The notes beneath the pieces are model-generated. The model was not told the origin of the DNA, searched no databases, and worked only from the letters and a program-made list of their open reading frames with translations. Positions 7,951-15,684 of a DNA stretch of 17,291 nucleotides are shown here, in pieces; position 1 is the first letter of the stretch; each line of letters starts with the position of its first letter. Position numbers and translations under genes: made by a program. The stretch is from an uncultured Eubacteriales bacterium (lineage in GTDB: Bacteria > Bacillota > Clostridia > Oscillospirales > Oscillospiraceae). The stretch is taken from positions 1 through 17,291 of the forward strand of contig URCY01000041.1 of NCBI GenBank assembly GCA_900546415.1, written 5' to 3'.

Positions 7951-8007
7951 CAGTCTGCGCCGCCGCACGTTGTGCGGCGGCGCACTGTATATGCGCGGTA
8001 TATACAG
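7951..8007 (+). terminator. Two back-to-back hairpins after the ABC exporter operon
   Basis: A 13-bp GC-only-but-one-end stem pairs 7956-7968 with 7972-7984 (3-nt loop), extendable by CAG/CTG. It is followed at once by CTGTATAT (7985-7992) pairing with its complement ending at 8007. No U-run follows, so classic intrinsic termination is uncertain. The rest of 7921-8124 is AT-richer and shows no gene. Confidence 0.5.
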
Positions 8008-8124
8008 CGGAAAAATGCGGGCACGCGGTGAATGGATTTTCATAATTCATGCGGATTTTCTGCAAATACGGGAAATTTTTCATGTTAATGTGCAAAACAT
8101 TCAAAAAAACTCAGCAAAATGCTC

Positions 8125-8153
8125 TTGTATATTTTCAAAGAATATGATATGAT
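8125..8153 (+). promoter_or_regulatory. Promoter for the OLE RNA transcription unit
   Basis: TTGTAT (8125-8130) and TATGAT (8148-8153) are separated by 17 nt in an AT-rich stretch that contrasts with the GC-rich surroundings. Predicted transcription start is near 8160, at the beginning of the structured RNA. Confidence 0.7.
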
Positions 8154-8159
8154 TGGAAT

Positions 8160-8810
8160 CGGTGGCGCTGTATCTTAGTCAAAGCGTCTCGGTCTCGAAG
8201 AAGGGCCTAAAAATCCTTTAAAGGGCATATCGATGAAGTCCCTGGTGCTTGCTTTTTTCGCCCAGATTAGGGTGGGTGCTGGGGGTTAAGGCTTTCGGGC
8301 GAGGTGTAACGGCATATACCGACCGACCCGATTTCCGTGGAGACCTGCTCTTGTGCGACAGCCGTAAAGTGTTACGACCCGGACTGCGTACGAAGCAGGA
8401 CAGAACCTGCATCGCGGTGCTTAGAATCTTGTGCTGGGTGCAGTGTAGCCTGCCTTGCGTGGGCACGTTGGGATGGGAGAACAGGCGTTGACCGCTGCGG
8501 CCGCAGCGGTGTGACGATATTGCTCGCTGAAATCGTGGCTGCAAAAGAGGATAGAACCGAGATGCGATGTTGTGGAAAACACCTAAGCAGTCAATTCTGG
8601 GCAGACAGAGGATTGCAGTGCGGTCTGAGTGGCAATCGGGTACCGGGTGCGGCGACGCCCCGGCGCGGACTTTAAACGGAAACGGCCGTCCGGCGACGAA
8701 CGGTAGCCCGCGGGGAAAGCCAACCCGACCTAAGCCGCAAGATTTACTCTGTCTGCTGCCACTTCTTTTCGGACGAATGCGTCCGTCAGGCGGCCGATGC
8801 GCCGCCCAAA
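8160..8810 (+). ncRNA. ole: OLE RNA (ornate, large, extremophilic RNA)
   Basis: About 650 nt without a credible gene lie between a good promoter and a gene for the OLE-associated membrane protein. The size fits OLE RNA (about 600 nt), and the downstream order oapA-dxs-tlyA-nadK-argR-recN fits the genomic context reported for OLE in Firmicutes. Visible structure includes a palindromic hairpin at 8491-8510 (arms ACCGCTGCGG and its complement), GGACG/CGTCC at 8771-8784, GGCGGC/GCCGCC at 8789-8806, and many purine-rich unpaired stretches. OLE RNA binds OapA and localises to the membrane, where it affects tolerance to ethanol, cold and Mg2+. The 3' end is uncertain: no U-run follows the last hairpin, so the transcript may continue into oapA and be processed. 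I identified it from context and appearance, not from an alignment; the alternatives tmRNA, RNase P RNA and 6S RNA do not fit. Confidence 0.85.
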
Positions 8811-8815
8811 CCTAT

Positions 8816-8974
8816 GGAACCTCTGAATCAATCGGCAGCGGCGCTCAGCGGGTCTTTCGCCCCAACTTATCGGTTTGAAAATCTTGAAATACGTAAAGGA
8901 TTCCTGCGATTTCCAAACCTCAATTTGGAACAAAATCCCTCGCTGATCACTCTTGCGATTTAATCAGAGCTTCC
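8816..8974 (+). mobile_element. MITE-like repeat, copy 2 (159 bp, full length)
   Basis: Same length and orientation as copy 1 (GGAACCTCTGAATC end at left, AATCAGAGCTTCC end at right), about 95% identical by eye. It sits 9 nt after the last OLE RNA hairpin and ends 30 nt before the oapA start codon, so it separates the RNA from its protein partner. If the operon is transcribed through, the element will form a long hairpin in the message. It also supplies much of the oapA upstream sequence, perhaps displacing native signals. Confidence 0.87.
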
Positions 8975-9004
8975 TTATTTTTGTGAAAGCAGAGGGTTTC
9001 CGAT

Positions 9005-9607
9005 TTGAAAGCGGAGGACGCTCCCAAGGAACGGGGCAAACAGAAAAGCAAGAAGCACAGCAACTGGCGCTGGGTCGTCACGATTTTTTTTGTCACAATC
9101 GCGATTTCCTCGACCATCTCCTTTTTATCCTCCGCCGTTATGGAACGCGCGAGCATCGTTGTTGCGACGCTCGTGCTGCTGTTCATCGTGGCGCTGGGCA
9201 TCGTGTTCGATATCATCGGCGTGGCCGTGATGTCGGCGGGGGAGAAGCCGTTCCACTCCATGGCGGCCAAGAAGCGCCGGGGCGCTGCCGAGGCGCTGGC
9301 GCTCCTGCGCAACGCCGAAAAGGTCTCGAGCTTCTGCAACGACGTCGTGGGCGACATTTGCGGCGTTGTGTCCGGCTCGGCCTCGGCCGTGCTGGCAGCC
9401 ATGGCGCTGCAGCACTTTGCGCCGGAATCCGTGGCGCAGCTCATCATGTCGGCGCTGGTCGCCGGTCTGACGATCGCGGGAAAGGCAATCGGCAAGACCT
9501 TTGCGATGAAGCAGGCCACGAGCATCGTTCTGACCGTGGCGCAGCCGATCGCATTTTTCAAGCGTCTGTTCCACAGAGACCCGGCAAAAAAACGCAGGAA
9601 GCCGTAA
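9005..9607 (+). CDS. oapA: OLE-associated membrane protein OapA
   Basis: This 200-residue protein directly follows the OLE RNA. It begins with a strongly basic tail (residues 6-22, rich in Lys and Arg). Hydrophobic helices follow near 24-44, 49-78, 119-137 and 142-160, then a basic C-terminus (KRLFHRDPAKKRRKP). A DVVGD segment (Asp113 and Asp117) fits the DxxxD motif known to be important in OapA of Bacillus halodurans. OapA binds OLE RNA at the membrane, and the complex has been linked to stress responses and Mg2+ homeostasis. The start is a TTG at 9005 with a weak GAGGG upstream; no earlier in-frame start has better support, and the next Met is residue 46, inside the membrane region. A MITE ends 30 nt upstream, which may explain the poor initiation signal. 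Confidence 0.85.
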   Translation: MKAEDAPKERGKQKSKKHSNWRWVVTIFFVTIAISSTISFLSSAVMERASIVVATLVLLFIVALGIVFDIIGVAVMSAGEKPFHSMAAKKRRGAAEALALLRNAEKVSSFCNDVVGDICGVVSGSASAVLAAMALQHFAPESVAQLIMSALVAGLTIAGKAIGKTFAMKQATSIVLTVAQPIAFFKRLFHRDPAKKRRKP

Positions 9608-9653
9608 GCGCTTGCCTTGCCTGATTTTTGAAATTACCGATCATAAGAGAAAA

Positions 9654-9719
9654 AGACTGCAAAGGGCAGAAAACCGTTAAAATTCTGATTTTGACGGTTT
9701 CGGGCCTTTACGGCAGTCT
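9654..9719 (+). other. Long imperfect hairpin in the dxs leader
   Basis: AGACTGC (9654-9660) pairs with GCAGTCT (9713-9719), AAAGG (9661-9665) pairs with CCTTT (9705-9709), and an inner 12-bp stem joins 9671-9682 with 9689-9700 (one G-U) around a 6-nt loop. No U-run follows. It ends 19 nt before the dxs start. It could be a processing site, a transcript-stabilising structure, or a regulatory leader; no known riboswitch motif was recognised. Confidence 0.6.
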
Positions 9720-9738
9720 GAGACAGGTAGTGTAACTT

Positions 9739-11583
9739 TTGATTGTATTAGACTCGATCCAATCCCGCGACGATCTGCTGGCGCTCAACGACACGCAGGT
9801 TGCCTTGCTCTGTGAGGAGCTTCGCAGGGAGCTGGTGCAGACCGTGGCGCACACCGGCGGTCATCTCGCCTCGAATCTGGGCGTGGTGGAGCTGACGGTG
9901 GCGCTCGAACGTGTTTTTGACACGTCAAAAGACCGACTGGTCTTCGACGTCGGCCACCAGTCCTATGTTCATAAGCTCCTGACCGGGCGTCGGGAGCGGT
10001 TTTCCACCCTGCGCAGCTTCGGCGGCCTCTCGGGCTTCCCGAAGCCGTCGGAGAGCGACTGCGACGCCTTCGTCGCGGGGCATGCCTCGTCGGCCGTCTC
10101 GACGGCGCTGGGCATGGCGCGCGCGCGGACGCTGCAAAAGCAGGATTACAGCGTGATCGCCCTGCTGGGCGACGGCGCGATGACCGGCGGCGTGGCCTAT
10201 GAGGGCCTGAACGACGCCGGGGAGAGCAATGAGCCGCTGATCGTCATTCTGAACGACAACGGCATGTCCATTGCTCCGAATGTCGGCGGTATCTCCGAGC
10301 ATTTGTCGCAGATCCGCATCCGGCCGGGCTATTTCCGCCTGAAAAAGGCATATCGGACGATCACCGGCAAGATCCCCGGCGGCAAAGCGGTCTATCGCTT
10401 TACCCACGCCGTCAAGGAGCGCTGGAAGAAGCTCGTGCTCGGCTCGACCTTTTTCGAGGAGATGGGCTTCGTTTATTACGGCCCGATCGACGGCCACAAC
10501 GTCAGGCAGCTGGAATATATGCTGCGTCTGGCGAAGGAGAGCGCCTGCCCGGTGCTGCTGCACGTCATTACGCAGAAGGGCAAGGGCTATGCCCCGGCCG
10601 AGGCCAACCCCGACGTCTTCCACGGCATCGGCTGCTTTGACCCGGAGACCGGCGCGGTGCCCGAGGCGCATACGCCGACCTTCTCCGAGACCTTCGGCCG
10701 CACGCTCTGCGAGCTGGCGGCTGAGGAGCCGCGCATCTGCGCGATCACGGCGGCAATGATCCAGGGCACGGGTCTGCGTGCCTTCTTCGACCGCTTCCCG
10801 ACCAGAAGCTTCGACGTCGGCATCGCCGAGGAGCACGCCGTGGCGATGGCGGGCGGCCTTGCCAAGCAGGGGATGCTTCCGGTCGTTGCGATCTACTCCA
10901 CCTTTTTGCAGCGTGCCTATGATATGCTGATCCAGGACGTCGCCATGCAAAAGCTGCACGTCGTGTTCGCCGTCGACCGCGCCGGTCTGGTCGGCGAGGA
11001 CGGCGAGACGCATCAGGGCGTGTTCGACGTCAATTATCTGCGCTCCGTTCCGGGAATGCAGGTGCTCTGCCCGTCGAACCGCGCCGAGCTGCGCGTGATG
11101 CTGCGCCGCGCCGTGCTCGAGATGGACGGTCCGGTCGCGGTGCGCTGGCCGCGCGGCGGCGACGGCGCCTTCACCGAGGTCGCGGAAAAGCCGATCCTGC
11201 GCGCCGGCAGCGACATCACGATGATCGCCTATGGCACGATGATCAACAACGTGCTCGAGGCGGCCGCGCTGCTGGAGCAGCGGGGCGTCTCCGCCGAGGT
11301 CATCAAGCTCGAATCCGTCAAGCCGGTGCGCATGAGGGAGATCACCGCCTCCGTGCGCAAGACGGGGCGGCTGCTCGTGGCCGAGGACGCGATCTGCATC
11401 GGCTGCGCCGGAAAAGAGATCCTCTCTCAGCTGCGGCTCTGCGGCATTCGCGTGCCGACGCGGCTGTGCAATCTGGGCGACCGGTTCGTCACGCACGGAA
11501 AGGTGCAGGAGCTGCAAAGGCTCTACGGATTGGACGCGGAATCGCTTGCAAAGCAGGCGCAGGAGGTGCTTCATGAAACATAA
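9739..11583 (+). CDS. dxs: 1-deoxy-D-xylulose-5-phosphate synthase
   Basis: This 614-residue, thiamine-diphosphate-dependent enzyme joins pyruvate and glyceraldehyde 3-phosphate, the first step of the MEP route to isoprenoids (also feeding thiamine and pyridoxal synthesis). Visible features are GGHLASNLGVVELT with His42, FDVGHQSYVHK, the ThDP/Mg motif GDGAMTGG (144-151) with the following NDNGMSI, the catalytic EEHAVAMAGGLA region, and DRAGLVGEDGETHQG. Length is close to the usual 610-640. The start is a TTG at 9739 giving MIVLDSI; the upstream AGGTAG is a weak ribosome binding site, and a long hairpin lies just before it. The 3' end overlaps tlyA by 11 nt. Confidence 0.95.
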   Translation: MIVLDSIQSRDDLLALNDTQVALLCEELRRELVQTVAHTGGHLASNLGVVELTVALERVFDTSKDRLVFDVGHQSYVHKLLTGRRERFSTLRSFGGLSGFPKPSESDCDAFVAGHASSAVSTALGMARARTLQKQDYSVIALLGDGAMTGGVAYEGLNDAGESNEPLIVILNDNGMSIAPNVGGISEHLSQIRIRPGYFRLKKAYRTITGKIPGGKAVYRFTHAVKERWKKLVLGSTFFEEMGFVYYGPIDGHNVRQLEYMLRLAKESACPVLLHVITQKGKGYAPAEANPDVFHGIGCFDPETGAVPEAHTPTFSETFGRTLCELAAEEPRICAITAAMIQGTGLRAFFDRFPTRSFDVGIAEEHAVAMAGGLAKQGMLPVVAIYSTFLQRAYDMLIQDVAMQKLHVVFAVDRAGLVGEDGETHQGVFDVNYLRSVPGMQVLCPSNRAELRVMLRRAVLEMDGPVAVRWPRGGDGAFTEVAEKPILRAGSDITMIAYGTMINNVLEAAALLEQRGVSAEVIKLESVKPVRMREITASVRKTGRLLVAEDAICIGCAGKEILSQLRLCGIRVPTRLCNLGDRFVTHGKVQELQRLYGLDAESLAKQAQEVLHET

Positions 11584-12370
11584 ACAACGCTTGGATCTTC
11601 TGATGACCGAGCGCGGCCTGTGCGACAGCCGGAGCCGCGCGCAGGCGCTCATCATGAGCGGCGCGGTTTTCGTCGACGGACAGAAGTGCGACAAGGCCGG
11701 AACGCCCGTCGCCGACGACGCTGCCGTCGAGGTGCGGGGCGAGACGTGCCCCTTCGTCAGCCGCGGCGGCCTGAAGCTGGAGAAGGCGCTGCGCGAATTC
11801 GGCGTCGACCCGACGGGCTATGTTTGCAGCGACTCGGGTGCGTCGACCGGCGGCTTCACCGATTGCCTGCTGCAAAAGGGCGCAAAAAAGGTGTTTGCCA
11901 TCGACGTCGGCTACGGCCAGCTCGCTTGGGCGCTGCGCACCGATCCGCGTGTGGTCTGCATGGAGCGCACGAACATCCGCTATGTCACGCCCGAGGATCT
12001 GGGCGAGCCGCTCGACCTGTCCGTGGTCGATGTGTCGTTCATTTCGCTGCGGCTCGTGCTCCCGGCGGTGCAGAAGCTGCTCAAGCCGACCGGGCAGGTG
12101 CTCTGCCTCATCAAGCCGCAGTTTGAGGCCGGCAAGGACAAGGTCGGCAAGAAGGGCGTCGTGCGCGAGAAGAGCACGCACGTCGAGGTGCTTGAGCAAT
12201 TTCTCGGGCTTGCCGACGAGCTGGGCTTCACCGTTCGCAATCTGACCTTCTCTCCGGTCAAGGGGCCGGAGGGCAATATTGAGTTTTTGGGGCATCTTTC
12301 CATGCAGCCTGCGGACGTGGAGCGTCCGGATGTGGCGGCGCTGGTCGATGCCGCACATGAGACGCTATGA
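11573..12370 (+). CDS. tlyA: TlyA-family rRNA 2'-O-methyltransferase
   Basis: The 265-residue protein has an N-terminal S4 RNA-binding domain (about 5-65, with RLDLLMTERGL and the VSRGGLKL end) and an FtsJ/RrmJ-like methyltransferase domain. SAM-binding SGASTGGF lies at 88-95, the acidic AIDVGYGQL at 109-117, VVDVSFISL at 151-159 and the catalytic-type LIKPQFE at 179-185. TlyA homologues methylate riboses in 16S and/or 23S rRNA; some are annotated as hemolysins, probably wrongly. The ATG at 11573 has AGGAGG 6 nt upstream inside dxs; the 11-nt overlap with dxs and the ATGA overlap with nadK point to coupled translation. Confidence 0.93.
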   Translation: MKHKQRLDLLMTERGLCDSRSRAQALIMSGAVFVDGQKCDKAGTPVADDAAVEVRGETCPFVSRGGLKLEKALREFGVDPTGYVCSDSGASTGGFTDCLLQKGAKKVFAIDVGYGQLAWALRTDPRVVCMERTNIRYVTPEDLGEPLDLSVVDVSFISLRLVLPAVQKLLKPTGQVLCLIKPQFEAGKDKVGKKGVVREKSTHVEVLEQFLGLADELGFTVRNLTFSPVKGPEGNIEFLGHLSMQPADVERPDVAALVDAAHETL

Positions 12371-13224
12371 AAAAGGTTGTTTTGACCCCGAATCCCTATC
12401 GGGACTGGAATTTTAAATACGCCCTGCAAGCCGCACAGCTCCTCGAAAGCGCCGGAGTCGAGACGAGCATCTGCCTCGCCTTCGACGTCGACCGGAATCT
12501 CGAGCTGCCGCGCGGCGTTGTGCTCAAGGACTTGCAGCGGGAGCTGCCGACGGCCGAGCTTTTGATCTGCTTCGGCGGCGACGGCACGATCCTGCACGCC
12601 TCAAAGGCCGCGACCCGCGCCGGACTGCCGGTGCTCGGCGTGAACATCGGCACGATGGGCTTCATGGCCGAGCTGGAGGCCTCCGATATGGAGCGGCTGA
12701 AGCTGTTGGCCGGGGATGATTGGCACGTCGAGGAGCGCATGATGCTGCGCGTGCGCGTCGAGCACGAGGGGAAATGCATCGCCGACGAGGTTGCGCTCAA
12801 CGACGCCGTCATTACCAAGGGCGCCGTGGCGCGCGTGGTGCAGATGAGCCTGAGCTGCGACGGCGTCGAGATCGTCAGCTTCAGCGGCGACGGCGTGATC
12901 CTCGCGACTCCGACCGGCTCGACGGCCTATTCCATGTCGGCCGGCGGACCGATCGTCGAGCCGTCGGCGCGCAACATCGTCATCACGCCGATCTGCGCGC
13001 ACGACCTGCATACCAAAACCGTCGTGACGGCGGCAAACCGCACGATCGTCGCAACCATCGGACGCATCGGCCGCAAGAACGCCTTCCTGTCGGTTGACGG
13101 CGGCCGCGCCCTGCGCCTGAGCGCGGGCGACCGCGTCACCGTGACCGCCGCGTCCTGCACCACGAAGCTCGTTCGCCTCAGCGACCGCAGCTTTTTTGAC
13201 ATTGTAAGAAATAAGTTCAAATAA
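12367..13224 (+). CDS. nadK: NAD kinase
   Basis: This 285-residue enzyme phosphorylates NAD to NADP using ATP or polyphosphate. It shows the signature GGDGT (70-74), GVNIGTMGFMAEL (91-103), the NAD-binding ND pair (145-146) in ALNDAVITKG, and TPTGSTAYSMSAGGP (181-195). Its length is usual. The start codon overlaps the tlyA stop (ATGA), a classic coupled junction. Its product NADP is used by enzymes such as the isocitrate dehydrogenase encoded upstream in this window and by the MEP pathway, but the gene cluster is conserved widely and need not reflect this. Confidence 0.95.
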   Translation: MKKVVLTPNPYRDWNFKYALQAAQLLESAGVETSICLAFDVDRNLELPRGVVLKDLQRELPTAELLICFGGDGTILHASKAATRAGLPVLGVNIGTMGFMAELEASDMERLKLLAGDDWHVEERMMLRVRVEHEGKCIADEVALNDAVITKGAVARVVQMSLSCDGVEIVSFSGDGVILATPTGSTAYSMSAGGPIVEPSARNIVITPICAHDLHTKTVVTAANRTIVATIGRIGRKNAFLSVDGGRALRLSAGDRVTVTAASCTTKLVRLSDRSFFDIVRNKFK

Positions 13225-13240
13225 ATCGGGAGGTTTCCTC

Positions 13241-13693
13241 ATGAAAGCGAACCGTCAGACGAAAATTCTGGAGCTGATCGCAGAAAAACACATTGAAACG
13301 CAGGAGCAGCTGCTCAACGAGCTGAACGCCTGCGGCTTCCGCAGCACGCAGGCGACCGTTTCGCGCGACATCAAGGAGCTGCGCATCATCAAAACACTCG
13401 ACGGTCTGGGCGGCTATCACTATTCCGCGCCGCAGACCCACGACGTCAACCGCTTTGACAGCCGCTTCCGCGTGATCTTCCGCGAATGCGTCACGAATAT
13501 CGACTTTGCGCAAAATCTGATCGTCGTCAAGACCGTGCCCGGCCTCGGCGCGGCGGCCGGCGCGAACATCGACGCGCTGCATATGCCCGACGTGGTCGGC
13601 ACGCTCTCCGGCGACGATACGACGCTGGTCATCATGCGCGACAACGCCTCCGCCGCAGAATTCTGCGCGGAGATCCACAAAATGCTCGACTGA
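13241..13693 (+). CDS. argR: Arginine repressor ArgR/AhrC
   Basis: This 150-residue regulator has the N-terminal winged helix (RQTKILELI... then STQATVSRDIKEL at 35-47, the recognition helix) and the C-terminal oligomerisation and arginine-binding domain (PGLGAAAGANIDAL and GTLSGDDTTLVI). ArgR hexamers bind ARG boxes and control arginine biosynthesis and catabolism in response to arginine. A GGGAGG ribosome binding site precedes the ATG. It lies 16 nt after nadK and 33 nt before recN, as in many Firmicutes. No ARG-box pair was confidently found in the window. Confidence 0.95.
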   Translation: MKANRQTKILELIAEKHIETQEQLLNELNACGFRSTQATVSRDIKELRIIKTLDGLGGYHYSAPQTHDVNRFDSRFRVIFRECVTNIDFAQNLIVVKTVPGLGAAAGANIDALHMPDVVGTLSGDDTTLVIMRDNASAAEFCAEIHKMLD

Positions 13694-13726
13694 TCCCGAT
13701 CGTCCGTTCCCGGAAGGAGGCGCGTT

Positions 13727-15385
13727 ATGCTTCGGCTGCTGCATATTGAAAACATTGCCGTCATCGAACAGGCCGAGATCGTCTTCGAGGACGGCTTCAA
13801 CGTCATGACCGGCGAGACCGGCGCGGGCAAATCGATCGTCATCGACGCGATTTCGGCCATTTTGGGCGAACGCGCCTATCGCGACATGATCCGAACCGGA
13901 ACGAGCCGGGCGGCCGTCCGCGCGATTTTTGACCGCGTGCCGGAGCTGCCGTGGTTCGCCGAGAACGGCGTGCCCTACGACGCCGAAACGGACATCCGGC
14001 GCGAGCTGACCGCCGACGGCAAGAACCTCTGCCGCGTGAACGGCACGGCCGTGACGGTGGGCGTGCTGAAGAAGCTCGGCGTGCAGCTCATCAACATCCA
14101 CGGCCAGCACGACAGCGCTGCGCTGTTTGACGAGGCGCAGCATCTGACCGTTCTCGACAGCTTTGCCGAGGACGAGGCCGAGCGCGCGGCCTACGCCGAG
14201 CGCTATGAGGCCGTGCGGGCGCTGCGGCGCGAGATCGACCGGCTCTCCATGGACGAGAGCGAAAAGCTGCGGCGCATGGAGTCGCTGCAATATCAGATCG
14301 ACGAGCTGACGAAGGCGCATCTGCGCCCCGGCGAGGAGGAGGAGCTGGAGGCGCGGCGCAAGCTGATGCAGAACGCCGAGAAGCTCTCCGACGGCCTGCA
14401 CGAGGCGTCGGCCTGCCTCGACGGCGACAGTCAGACCGACGGCGCGGCCACCCTGCTGGGGCAGGCGGAGCGTGCGCTGGCGCGGCTCGCGCGGATCGAC
14501 GACCAGCTTGCTCCGCTTCAGGAGACGGTGGCCGACCTCATGTACCGCGTGCGCGACTGCGCCGAGCAGGTCGCCGAGCAGGTCGACGCGCTGAGCTTCA
14601 GCGAGGCGGAGCTGGACGACGTCGAACAGCGGCTCGACATCCTGCACCGGCTGCACCGCAAGTACGGCCCGACCTGCGAGGAGATGCTGGCCTATCTGGA
14701 AAAGGCCAAAAATGAGCTGGATGAGATTGAATTTTCCAGCGATCGGGTCGAGCAGCTCAAAAAAAAGCTGCGCGCCGCCGAGCAGACGGCGCAGGAGGCT
14801 GCGCTCGTGCTGCGCGAGCGCCGTAAGCGGGCGGGCGAACAACTCAGCGCGCGCATTTGCTCCGAGCTGGCCGAGCTGGACATGAAAAAGGTCGAATTCT
14901 CCTGCGTGTTCACCGAGACGGAGCTGACGCCGCTGGGCGCGGACGCCGTCGCGTTTTATATGACGGCGAACGCCGGCGAGGCGCTCAAGCCGCTCAGCAA
15001 GGTCGCCTCCGGCGGCGAGCTGGCGCGCATCATGCTGGCGCTCAAGAACGTGCTGGCCGAGCGCGACCGCGTGCCCACGCTGATCTTCGATGAGGTCGAC
15101 ACGGGCGTCTCCGGACGCGCGGCGCAGCGCGTGGCCGAGAAGCTGCTGGCAGTCTCGCGGACGAAGCAGGTGCTCTGCGTGACGCATCTGCCGCAGCTTG
15201 CGGCGCTGGCCGACACGCATTTCCGCATCGCCAAGCGCGAGGCCGACGGCCGCACCTATACCAGCGTCACGCCGCTGGACTTCGAGGGGCGGCGGCAGGA
15301 GCTGGCGCGCATCATCGGCGGCGCGAGCATCACCGAGACGACCCTGCAAAGCGCGGGCGAGATGCTCAAGCAAAGACAGGCTTGA
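13727..15385 (+). CDS. recN: DNA repair protein RecN
   Basis: The 552-residue SMC-like ATPase acts early in double-strand break repair. The N-terminal part has LLHIENIAVIEQ and Walker A GETGAGKS (29-36). A long, charged central region (about 150-370) is coiled-coil, and the C-terminal part carries the signature ASGGELARIMLALK (about 425-438), Walker B IFDEVDTGVSG (about 453-463) and VTHLPQLAALAD. The length is normal. AAGGAGG precedes the ATG. The recN stop codon overlaps the -35 box of the tyrS promoter. In many spore formers, spoIVB and spo0A follow recN; here tyrS follows instead. Confidence 0.96.
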   Translation: MLRLLHIENIAVIEQAEIVFEDGFNVMTGETGAGKSIVIDAISAILGERAYRDMIRTGTSRAAVRAIFDRVPELPWFAENGVPYDAETDIRRELTADGKNLCRVNGTAVTVGVLKKLGVQLINIHGQHDSAALFDEAQHLTVLDSFAEDEAERAAYAERYEAVRALRREIDRLSMDESEKLRRMESLQYQIDELTKAHLRPGEEEELEARRKLMQNAEKLSDGLHEASACLDGDSQTDGAATLLGQAERALARLARIDDQLAPLQETVADLMYRVRDCAEQVAEQVDALSFSEAELDDVEQRLDILHRLHRKYGPTCEEMLAYLEKAKNELDEIEFSSDRVEQLKKKLRAAEQTAQEAALVLRERRKRAGEQLSARICSELAELDMKKVEFSCVFTETELTPLGADAVAFYMTANAGEALKPLSKVASGGELARIMLALKNVLAERDRVPTLIFDEVDTGVSGRAAQRVAEKLLAVSRTKQVLCVTHLPQLAALADTHFRIAKREADGRTYTSVTPLDFEGRRQELARIIGGASITETTLQSAGEMLKQRQA

Positions 15386-15410
15386 CAAAAGCCGATTTGT
15401 CTGATAGGAT
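15382..15410 (+). promoter_or_regulatory. Promoter of the tyrS T-box transcript
   Basis: Perfect -35 TTGACA (15382-15387), a 17-nt spacer, and TAGGAT (15405-15410). The recN stop TGA (15383-15385) lies within the -35 box. Transcription should begin near 15417, giving a leader of nearly 390 nt that includes a repeat insertion. Confidence 0.85.
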
Positions 15411-15575
15411 AGAAAAAACGCAAGGAAGGGAAGAAGTACCCGCGCGCTTCACGCGCAGAGAGCCGCCGGTTGGTGCAAGGCGGTCGGAGGACGCGGCGAA
15501 CTACATCCCGGAGCGGCCGGCCTGAAGCAGCAGTAGGGTCGGACGGGTGCGCCCGTGAGCGCGCAGGGGTTTTAA

Positions 15576-15684
15576 GGAACCTCTGAATCAATCGGCTGCG
15601 GCGCTCAGCGGGTCTTTTGTTCCAGCTTAACGGTTTGAAACAAAATCCCGCGCTGACCACTCTTGCGATTGAATCAGAGCTTCC
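15576..15684 (+). mobile_element. MITE-like repeat, copy 3 (109 bp, internally deleted) inside the T-box leader
   Basis: Starts GGAACCTCTGAATCAATCGG and ends GAATCAGAGCTTCC; the terminal inverted repeat can be extended to AAGGAA/TTCCTT (15574-15686). Relative to copies 1 and 2 it lacks about 50 bp in the centre: TTTGAAA is joined directly to CAAAATCC, probably by recombination between similar TTTGAAA/TTTGGAA stretches. Both inverted arms remain, so it can form a simpler single hairpin in RNA. Confidence 0.87.

Noticed and set aside
8160..8810. Identity as tmRNA, RNase P RNA or group II intron
   Set aside because: No tRNA-like ends, no alanine-tag frame, no RNase P conserved core, and no intron domain V or reverse transcriptase; neighbouring oapA favours OLE.
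8218..8878. Short open frames on both strands within the OLE region
   Set aside because: They lack ribosome binding sites and protein-like composition, overlap each other on both strands, and coincide with the structured RNA.
13217..15388. A 723-codon open frame on the - strand opposite argR and recN
   Set aside because: Same shadow effect; argR and recN on the + strand are unmistakable.
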